The translations under genes and the position numbers were made by a program. Under the pieces are notes generated by a model. That model did not search any database and was not told the origin of the DNA. It saw only the letters and a program-made list of their open reading frames with translations. From Corynebacterium silvaticum (GTDB lineage: Bacteria; Actinomycetota; Actinomycetes; Mycobacteriales; Mycobacteriaceae), in the NCBI RefSeq assembly GCF_004382825.2, contig NZ_SDQO02000001.1, positions 186,001 through 250,000 of the forward strand: a stretch of 64,000 nucleotides of DNA, in the 5' to 3' direction. Positions 58,196 through 64,000 of the stretch are shown here, piece after piece (within the stretch, counting starts at the first letter, position 1; each line of letters begins with the position of its first letter).

Positions 58196-60265
58196 TTAGA
58201 AGGAACCTCCACGGAAGCCTCCGCCGGAGAAACCACCACCTCCGCCACTAAAACCTCCGAAACCGCCGCCGAAGCCGCCTCGGCGTCCGTTGGAAAGAAT
58301 CTCATTAAGCACCATTCCTGCGACGAGAGCGCCGGTGCCTCCCGAGCTGTTGTTGTTGCGCTGCTGGTAGCGGTCTACGTCGCGTTGAGCTTTGTCTAGA
58401 GAGGCCCTCGCAGAGGCGCCAGCCTGTCGGGCATGGGTCGTGGCTGTGCGAAGATCCTGTCCCTGTGCTTGCTGCGCGAGCGCGATGAGCCGTTGGGCGT
58501 CGGCAAGCTTTGTGCGGGCTTCTGCGCCGATTACTCGGCCGCGGGTGCTAATGAAGTCTTGCGCGGCCTGAACACTTGCAGAAGCCGCACTGAACTGCTG
58601 ATTAAACAGCTGTAGTTGCCGTGCATGATCTGTCGTGGTCTTGCGGACAATATCAAGCTGGTCATCAAGATGGGTGTCTGCATCGGTGAGCGCGGACCAC
58701 GTACCAAGGAGATCAACGGTGCCTTGAGATTGCGCTTGACGCACTGCTTCACGCGCATGTGTCACGGCGTTGTCCAAAGAATCCCAGTCTAATTGGGTGC
58801 CCTGCTGCATTCCTTGTTCGCGCAGCTGGGTGGCTTCAGCGATCTCAGCGTCGATTTCTGCGATCAGCGCGGGGATCCCAGTTTGGGCGGTCATGATGGT
58901 GGACTCTGCGTGTTCGATTGCGACGATCAACTTCTCAGCATTAGTGAGGGCATTTTCGGCGCCTCGGATTGCATCCGCCATGCCGCTTTGTTCGCCGGCG
59001 GGGCGGTTTTGTATCTCACCTGCGGTATCCAGGCATCGTTCTGCCTCGGCGACGCTGACTTTAGCCATCTCGGCGTTGTGCTCGATCGAAGCGATCATCG
59101 TGGGGGAATACTTCGCTTTTAGCTCGCTCAGGGTCTGCTCTGCGACGGGGATGCGGGCACTCACATCAACGGTTGATTGCGTGAGCTTAAGGATCTGTTG
59201 GGGAGCGTTGACCAAGAGGTTGCGCAGCTCTGCAAAGTTAGCTGCCTCGGCATCAAGAGCGGCATCGGCGGTGCCGCAGCTAGAGATGATCTCGATCAAA
59301 AGGGAGCGCCGTTCGAGCTGATCCATGGAAGACGTAGTGTCTAGCTGGTGCTTGAGCTGGAAAGCACGTTGCAGCGTGGTGGTGGACTCATTCATGGCGC
59401 GGTTAAAGCTTCTCGTGCGCTCTGCGCTGAATTCAGCCACCGCAATGCTGAGTTCCTCTTTGCCCCTTTGGATCGACTCATCGGTGCTTACCAGCTCTTC
59501 TTGCGCAAGCGTCTCAAGAGCCGGGGTGGGAAGCTGAGCCAGGCTAGTGGCATCCCCTGGTTCGATGGCGCGTCCTTGTTCGAGCACCGCTTGGTCGTCA
59601 GCCTTGCGTTTACGCCGTGACCACACCCAGAGTCCGCCTCCCACGCCGGCAATGCCCACTGCTCCGGCGCCCAGCCACGCCGCTGATTGCCCATCGGCCT
59701 GTGTAGATGCAGAGGATCCACCGGCAGGACTTGCGCTGGATGTATTGTCTGCGTTGGCTACAAGCGCCAGCGCGGAGCCCGCCCAATCTTGTTGCTGAAG
59801 CTTGTCGTAGACAGCGTTATACATATTGTCGAGCGAGTCTGGCCACTGCGCTCCAGCATCGATGCCAAACTCGTGGCTATCGAGGGCCAACGCATAGACA
59901 GCGACGTTTGCTCCGCCGTTGGACTCCACTGCTTTTTTAGTCCAGGCTTCAGGTGTTAAGCCATCAAAGGTATGGACAAAGACGACCCTAATCTGCCTGC
60001 GATGGGCTTTTTGGAATTCGGAGATAGCGGTAGAAATTTCTTCGATCTGCGCCTTTGTCAGCGTTCCCGTGGCATCTGTGACCGGTTTGGTATATTTTTG
60101 CGGCGCTTCAGCCTGCACGTGGACGTGTTCCGCGGTTGCTAGCGGCGGAATGAACGCTAGCGGTGCTATTCCCAGTAGTGGCGTTAAAAGTAGAGCGCTG
60201 CCGCAGACGGTAGCAGCGGAACGTCGGACTGATGGAACCCATGTGGTTTTCACGCGCGTGTGCAT
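58196..60265 (-). CDS. Large TPM-domain surface protein with coiled coil and Gly-rich tail
   Basis: 689 residues from ATG 60265. A signal peptide or helix (residues 15-46) is followed by a TPM domain (about 57-175, DATGTLTKAQIEEISTAISEFQ, FDGLTPEAWTKKA, GIDAGAQWPDSL). Then come a Ser/Ala linker, a membrane helix (AGAVGIAGVGGGLWVW) with a basic stop, and about 400 helical residues with heptad character (SLLIEIISSCGTADAAL, AEAERCLDTAG). The C-terminus is very rich in Gly, Phe and Ser. The TPM domain would be outside and the coiled coil inside the cell. Function unknown; TPM proteins are linked to envelope or photosystem repair in other organisms. Confidence 0.85.
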   Translation of the reverse strand: MHTRVKTTWVPSVRRSAATVCGSALLLTPLLGIAPLAFIPPLATAEHVHVQAEAPQKYTKPVTDATGTLTKAQIEEISTAISEFQKAHRRQIRVVFVHTFDGLTPEAWTKKAVESNGGANVAVYALALDSHEFGIDAGAQWPDSLDNMYNAVYDKLQQQDWAGSALALVANADNTSSASPAGGSSASTQADGQSAAWLGAGAVGIAGVGGGLWVWSRRKRKADDQAVLEQGRAIEPGDATSLAQLPTPALETLAQEELVSTDESIQRGKEELSIAVAEFSAERTRSFNRAMNESTTTLQRAFQLKHQLDTTSSMDQLERRSLLIEIISSCGTADAALDAEAANFAELRNLLVNAPQQILKLTQSTVDVSARIPVAEQTLSELKAKYSPTMIASIEHNAEMAKVSVAEAERCLDTAGEIQNRPAGEQSGMADAIRGAENALTNAEKLIVAIEHAESTIMTAQTGIPALIAEIDAEIAEATQLREQGMQQGTQLDWDSLDNAVTHAREAVRQAQSQGTVDLLGTWSALTDADTHLDDQLDIVRKTTTDHARQLQLFNQQFSAASASVQAAQDFISTRGRVIGAEARTKLADAQRLIALAQQAQGQDLRTATTHARQAGASARASLDKAQRDVDRYQQRNNNSSGGTGALVAGMVLNEILSNGRRGGFGGGFGGFSGGGGGFSGGGFRGGSF

Positions 60266-60444
60266 GGGAGCTAGTTTAGTCGTCTTAGCTCACAGCGTGT
60301 TCTGAGCAGCGTGGTCTGCGAGTGCGGAAACCCACGAGGTGGGGATACGAGGAGAGACATGGAAAGGCCTAGTGGTAGGCACATATTTTTATTTTTTGGC
60401 GTGGATCTGTTGGTCATCCCAAGGTTTTTGGCAGACTAGGTCCT

Positions 60445-61212
60445 ATGAAAACCAGACTTCCGGGAAAGCGTTTCCTGCACCGCATCAATGGTGACAGCAA
60501 GACACAGCATCTTCGGTTTCCTCATTCGCGGAAAAATGCGTTGTGTTCGGCGGGATTTCTTCTTGGCGTAGCGGCGTTGCCGTCGGTTGTGATGGTGATC
60601 CGTGGTCAGATTCGCCCAAAGAATAAGCGGGGGCGCTTTGGCTCAATCGTGGTTCTCGGGACAGCACAATATGATGGTGTGCCATCACGGCAATTTGCGG
60701 CTCGCTTGCAGTGGGCAGCAGAGCAATGGCAGACAGCGCGAGTACAAAAGGTGATTACGGTGGGTGGGAATCTACCCGGCGACCGTTTTACAGAAGCTCA
60801 CGTCGGGCGAGAGTATCTGTTAAAGGCCCACGTCGATTCAGACCTTGTGGTCGAAATTTCCCACGGTAATGACACCTGGAGTTCCCTCAAAGCCGTTCAG
60901 GGAGCTGTCAAAGAACCCGTGATCATCGTGACAGACCCCAACCATGCGTTGCGATCTGAACTTATTGCTCGGTTGCAGGGGATGAAGGCGGTCGCATCGC
61001 CGACTCCCTACAGTCCCACCCGCTTTCCTTCTAAACCGTGGTGGCTTACCGTTCTTCATGAAACCGGAGGGCTGTTTGTGGTAACAGTGTCTGCGGTGTG
61101 TGGTCGTTCTGCAGCAGTTGAAGTGGAGACTAGATTGCGAGACCTCCAGGCCAAAGCACGGCCGTCGAGACGCGCCAGGATTCGATTTTTAAAAGAAACG
61201 CGGAAGCGATAA
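60445..61212 (+). CDS. DUF218/YdcF-ElyC family membrane protein
   Basis: 255 residues from ATG 60445. It has a basic N-terminus and one helix (AGFLLGVAALPSVVMVIRG), then the DUF218 domain: SIVVLGTAQYDGVPSRQFAARL, VITVGGNLPGDRFTEAHVGREYL, PVIIVTDPNHALRSELI. Related ElyC/SanA proteins influence envelope integrity. It may be transcribed with dgt 40 nt downstream. The 180 bp upstream contains no gene. Confidence 0.85.
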   Translation: MKTRLPGKRFLHRINGDSKTQHLRFPHSRKNALCSAGFLLGVAALPSVVMVIRGQIRPKNKRGRFGSIVVLGTAQYDGVPSRQFAARLQWAAEQWQTARVQKVITVGGNLPGDRFTEAHVGREYLLKAHVDSDLVVEISHGNDTWSSLKAVQGAVKEPVIIVTDPNHALRSELIARLQGMKAVASPTPYSPTRFPSKPWWLTVLHETGGLFVVTVSAVCGRSAAVEVETRLRDLQAKARPSRRARIRFLKETRKR

Positions 61213-61252
61213 AGCAACTATCCGCTTTAAGCCCTGAGGAAAAGACATAAAG

Positions 61253-62527
61253 ATGTATGAGTATTCGCTGGAGGACGTTGCTCGTCGGTGCGTAGAGCCT
61301 GGCAAGAAAAGCCAGATGCTGCACCACGACGATGAGCGCGGGCCGTTTGCCCGAGACCGCGCACGGGTGCTGCATTCGGCTGCGCTGCGTCGCCTGGCGG
61401 ATAAAACCCAGGTGGTGGGGCCGCGTGATGGGGATACTCCGCGCACTCGCCTGACCCACTCTTTGGAGGTCGCTCAGATCGCGCGGGGGATAGGGGCTGG
61501 TCTGGGGCTTAACCCCGATCTCTGCGAGATGGCGGGGCTTACCCATGACATCGGGCACCCGCCCTATGGGCATAACGGAGAGACAGCGCTTAATGAGATA
61601 GCCACGGAGTGCGGTGGGTTTGAGGGAAACGCCCAGACGCTGAGAATTCTGACCAAGCTTGAACCCAAAATTTTGTCTCCCCACGGAGAGTCTTTCGGCT
61701 TAAACCTCACTCGTGCGTCTTTGGATGCAGCATGCAAATATCCGCGCACAAAAACCAACCCTGACGGCAGCGTTAATCGGAAATACGGATGCTACGACGA
61801 AGACCGTGAGATCCTTCATTGGATCAGGCAGGGACACAGCGACCAGGCCCCTCCCGCGGAGGCACAAGCCATGGATTTTTCCGATGACATAGCTTATTCG
61901 GTGCATGACGTGGAAGACGGGATCGTCTCCGGGCGCGTCAACCTCAGCGTGCTGTGGGACTTTGTGGAACTGGCTGAGCTTGCGGAAAAAGGCGCGCGCG
62001 CATTTGGCGGTGACCCCGCTGCGCTTATCGACGCCGCCGACCGCCTGCGCGATCTCCCCGTCGTCGCTGCCGCTGCGGATTTCACCGGCACGCTCAAGAG
62101 CTTTACCACGCTCAAGTCCATGACCTCGGAGCTGGTGGGACGCTATATCGGAGCAGTCATTGAAGCATCCCGTAGCGGCAATACCGAGCAACAGCCCTTA
62201 GGACGCGGCACCGGGAGAATCGTGATACCCGCCGATGTCATGGCGGAGGTGACCCTGCTTAAAACAATCGCTGTTTTATACGTGATGGATACCCCCACGC
62301 ATGTGAGTCGGCAAGACCGGCAACGCGAGCGCATCTATCGGGTGTTTGAGTATTTAACCGCTGGTGGGTGCGGAGCCTTGGACCCTATGTTCCGGACCTG
62401 GTGGGAGGAAGCCAATACCCCAGCCGAGCAACAGCGTGTGATTATTGATCAGATTGCTTCGATGACCGAGTCCAGATTGGAGCGGGTGGCTAAACAATCT
62501 GCTGATCTTGCAGGATTTTTTGGCTAG
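61253..62527 (+). CDS. dgt: Deoxyguanosine triphosphate triphosphohydrolase-like protein
   Basis: 424 residues. HD-domain motifs RTRLTHSLEVAQIARGIG and GLTHDIGHPPYGHNGE supply the metal His/Asp. Residues 100-200 include SPHGESFGLNLTRASLDA and KYGCYDEDRE. Hydrolyses dNTP to deoxynucleoside and triphosphate, adjusting dNTP pools. Upstream of dnaG in many corynebacteria. The stop overlaps the convergent barstar-like gene by 4 nt. Confidence 0.93.
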   Translation: MYEYSLEDVARRCVEPGKKSQMLHHDDERGPFARDRARVLHSAALRRLADKTQVVGPRDGDTPRTRLTHSLEVAQIARGIGAGLGLNPDLCEMAGLTHDIGHPPYGHNGETALNEIATECGGFEGNAQTLRILTKLEPKILSPHGESFGLNLTRASLDAACKYPRTKTNPDGSVNRKYGCYDEDREILHWIRQGHSDQAPPAEAQAMDFSDDIAYSVHDVEDGIVSGRVNLSVLWDFVELAELAEKGARAFGGDPAALIDAADRLRDLPVVAAAADFTGTLKSFTTLKSMTSELVGRYIGAVIEASRSGNTEQQPLGRGTGRIVIPADVMAEVTLLKTIAVLYVMDTPTHVSRQDRQRERIYRVFEYLTAGGCGALDPMFRTWWEEANTPAEQQRVIIDQIASMTESRLERVAKQSADLAGFFG

Positions 62528-62781
62528 TCCTCCAGGGTGATGGCCAAGGTAACGCGCTCAGAAGTCAAAGCTGCGAGGAGCGAGGCCGCCTCATGGGCCG
62601 GTATGTGCCATCCAGCGCAGTGGATTCGGGTGACGTGGAATTCGCGCAGCATATCCACAAACGCGTCGATAGTGCGAGGCGGCTTACGATCAGGCGTGTA
62701 CAGCTGTGATGCAGCCTGCTCGTAGAGTGCCTTCCGGCAGTGAACGTTATGAACACGAATGGTGTTGTGGTTATTCGGCAT
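62524..62781 (-). CDS. Barstar-like ribonuclease inhibitor
   Basis: 85 residues from ATG 62781 (MPNNHNTIRVHNVHCRKALY), which overlaps the end of the RNase gene by 11 nt in another frame. Barstar-type features: RTIDAFVDMLREF, where the two Asp match the barnase-binding DxxxD helix, and a hydrophobic C-terminal strand VTLAITLED. Cytosolic protector against the linked RNase, made by coupled translation. Confidence 0.82.
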   Translation of the reverse strand: MPNNHNTIRVHNVHCRKALYEQAASQLYTPDRKPPRTIDAFVDMLREFHVTRIHCAGWHIPAHEAASLLAALTSERVTLAITLED

Positions 62782-63313
62782 CAGGGATCTCACAGAAGCT
62801 TTCGTAGTGATCGTCGGTGTAGTACCACGTGTCTGGGTCGCGTTGGGAACCACCGCCGGTGATAACGCGGCGCTCGCCACGGTGACGTAACCCAGGTGTG
62901 TCCACTGTGTATTCGCGGTAATAATTACGGGATTGGTGGGGGAGGATGCCCTCATAATTGCCAAACCTCACGCCGTCGTTATCTGGGTGGGGGAAAGGCC
63001 CACCCGCAAGAATCGTGTTGATGGTCTTCTCGGCTTCCTTGGGCAGTGAGTCCACAGTACAAGAGCGCAGACCGGAGGTCGGCGCGGCAGTGCTTTGAGC
63101 AGAGGCGGTTTTAGCAGGGGCAGCTGTGTGCTTTTGAGTCTGAGAAGCCGCCACAGCAGACGTGGAGGCTGGAGCGTGACTACTGTCAGTTTTCCCCACG
63201 GAGGAATCGTGCGAGGACAAATTTAATCCCAGCGCCCCCGCAACAATCGCGATGAGCACCCCTGCGATCGCGGTGGGGAGAGCTTTTTTAGGGGACGGTG
63301 AAGAAGCAGGCAT
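62771..63313 (-). CDS. Secreted guanyl-specific ribonuclease (RNase Sa/barnase superfamily)
   Basis: 180 residues. N-terminal membrane helix or signal (IAGVLIAIVAGALGLNL, 16-32), an Ala/Ser/Thr linker (32-80), and a C-terminal RNase domain. By alignment from memory with Streptomyces RNase Sa, the catalytic Glu 134 (REYTV), Arg 145 (RHRGERR) and His 169 (DDHY) are present, as are the disulfide partners Cys 85 (RSCTVDS) and Cys 174. GPFPHPDNDGVRFGN is the substrate-loop region. Cleaves RNA after G. A four- to five-residue insertion (RDPDTW) precedes the His. Export and the overlapping inhibitor gene suggest a secreted toxin with an internal antidote. Confidence 0.88.
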   Translation of the reverse strand: MPASSPSPKKALPTAIAGVLIAIVAGALGLNLSSHDSSVGKTDSSHAPASTSAVAASQTQKHTAAPAKTASAQSTAAPTSGLRSCTVDSLPKEAEKTINTILAGGPFPHPDNDGVRFGNYEGILPHQSRNYYREYTVDTPGLRHRGERRVITGGGSQRDPDTWYYTDDHYESFCEIPDAE

Positions 63314-63462
63314 GGACTTATTCTGTCATGTTGCTGGGTGGGATTGCGGGAGGCGTCGGCAAGCTTTTATGCGCTTTTGCGTTATCAGCGTAGAGAGCTG
63401 GGAAAAATTGTTGTGAACAGTGCAAACGTCGCTACCAGCGACGATGCGGTAGCATGAGGCGC

Positions 63463-64000
63463 ATGTGTGGAATCGTAGGATTTGTTGGCACTCCCAGTGC
63501 GTCTGGGCGTGAATATTATGCTCTTGAAGTGGTTCTTGAAGGGATGCGGCGGCTCGAATATCGTGGGTACGATTCTGCGGGAGTAGCGGTCCTTGCAAAC
63601 GGGGAGATCAATTTCCGCAAGAAAGCGGGCAAGGTCACGGCCCTGGAACAGGAACTGGACAAGAGCCCAATGCCTGATTCTGTGCTCGGTATTGGACACA
63701 CTCGTTGGGCGACCCACGGCGGTCCAACAGACGCGAACGCGCACCCGCACGTGGTGGACAACGGTCGGTTGGCAGTGGTTCACAATGGCATCATCGAGAA
63801 TTTCGCTGAGTTGAAAAGGGAGCTCGTAGCGCAAGGCCACAACTTTGTTTCCGATACGGACACCGAGGTAGCCGCGGCTCTGCTAGGAAGCATCCTGGCA
63901 GGAGAAGCACAGGGCGACCTAACCCGGGCGATGCAGCTGACCTGCACACGCTTGGAAGGCGCGTTCACGCTTTTGGCTATCCACGCTGATAGCCCTGATC
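63463..64000 (+). CDS. glmS: Glutamine--fructose-6-phosphate aminotransferase (3' end cut by window edge)
   Basis: The first 179 residues are visible. ATG 63463 is followed by the catalytic Cys 2 (MCGIVGFVG). The glutaminase domain continues with LEYRGYDSAGV, GIGHTRWATHGGPTD, NAHPH and VVHNGIIENF. Makes glucosamine-6-phosphate for peptidoglycan. A 7 bp hairpin CGTCGCT-acc-AGCGACG (63427-63443) lies just before the start codon. No glmS ribozyme is apparent. Confidence 0.96.
   Translation, partial: MCGIVGFVGTPSASGREYYALEVVLEGMRRLEYRGYDSAGVAVLANGEINFRKKAGKVTALEQELDKSPMPDSVLGIGHTRWATHGGPTDANAHPHVVDNGRLAVVHNGIIENFAELKRELVAQGHNFVSDTDTEVAAALLGSILAGEAQGDLTRAMQLTCTRLEGAFTLLAIHADSPD

Larger units (their letters stand above)
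2605..63195. repeat. Dispersed TCCCCACG (TTTCCCCACGGGG) motif family, about 60 copies across the window
   Basis: Coordinates span first to last copy; the copies are scattered, not contiguous. Plus-orientation examples start near 2605, 5275, 11623, 13104, 14569, 15954, 17116, 19493, 23590, 25109, 25814, 33709, 34913, 57841 and 63186. Reverse examples (CGTGGGGA) lie near 4308, 7695, 10719, 14826, 16463, 20200, 20874, 27720, 28109, 33196, 39249, 42838, 50517 and 52152. They occur in all frames of genes (as FPHGE, FPTGE, SPRGE, RGEF, PWGN) and in gaps. The longer form is a near-palindrome with centre AC. Confidence 0.85.

Noticed and set aside
2605..63195. Reading the TCCCCACG family as a CRISPR array or tandem repeat
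   Set aside because: Copies are single, unevenly spaced by hundreds of bases, and on both strands, with no spacers or cas genes.
63313..63462. Possible glmS ribozyme before glmS
   Set aside because: Only a 7 bp hairpin is present and none of the ribozyme core. The ribozyme is known from Firmicutes, not corynebacteria.

Overview
The window is a 64 kb piece of an actinobacterial chromosome of moderate GC content, most likely from the Corynebacterium diphtheriae group (C. ulcerans, C. pseudotuberculosis, C. silvaticum). The basis is gene content and order (hemW-hrcA-dnaJ2-rsmE-phoH-ybeY-corC, era-recO-uppS, smtB/zur-glyS, TPM protein-dgt-glmS), frequent GTG/TTG starts and tightly overlapping start/stop codons. 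The species is inferred from memory of gene order, not from a search. No rRNA, tRNA, CRISPR array, insertion sequence or prophage was seen.

Layout. 0-3.2 kb: a PemK/MazF-like gene cut by the left edge, lepA, and a small membrane-anchored gene broken by a stop codon. 3.2-9.2 kb: a structured leader RNA candidate followed by a translationally coupled nickel/peptide-type ABC transporter operon that includes an MFS exporter, a layout resembling opine-metallophore systems; three of its five genes carry frameshifts. 9.2-15.4 kb: a LolD/FtsX-type ABC pair (permease decayed), a thiosulfate-permease/TusA fusion (frameshifted), a YggS-type PLP protein and a frameshifted proline iminopeptidase. 15.4-20.2 kb: a complete five-gene peptide ABC importer. 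20.2-29.2 kb: transporters (AEC, BCCT, BrnQ), an HNH endonuclease gene, a luciferase-like oxidoreductase and an ABC exporter; the BCCT, HNH and exporter genes are broken. 29.3-33 kb: two lipoproteins, a large helical protein with a low-complexity tail that may be a type VII secretion substrate, and a frameshifted idi. 33-41 kb: esterase, M3 peptidase, malQ and a FadD15-like acyl-CoA synthetase. 41.5-57.1 kb: a housekeeping block. 57.2-64 kb: two small proteins, a large TPM-domain surface protein, a DUF218 protein, dgt, an RNase Sa/barstar toxin-inhibitor pair and the start of glmS.

Three window-wide patterns stand out. First, an octamer TCCCCACG (often extended to TTTCCCCACGGGG) occurs about 60 times on both strands, inside genes and between them, but is nearly absent from the most conserved genes. 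Second, a 10-mer CTTATCGACG (often GCTTATCGACGCC) occurs 12 times. Third, an 80 bp inverted-repeat element is present in two same-length copies at 11.5 and 41.2 kb. In addition about 14 genes carry frameshifts or in-frame stops. These are concentrated in transport and accessory genes, several genes have more than one lesion, and long core genes are intact. That favours real gene decay over random sequencing error, although many of the indels lie in short homopolymers and need checking.
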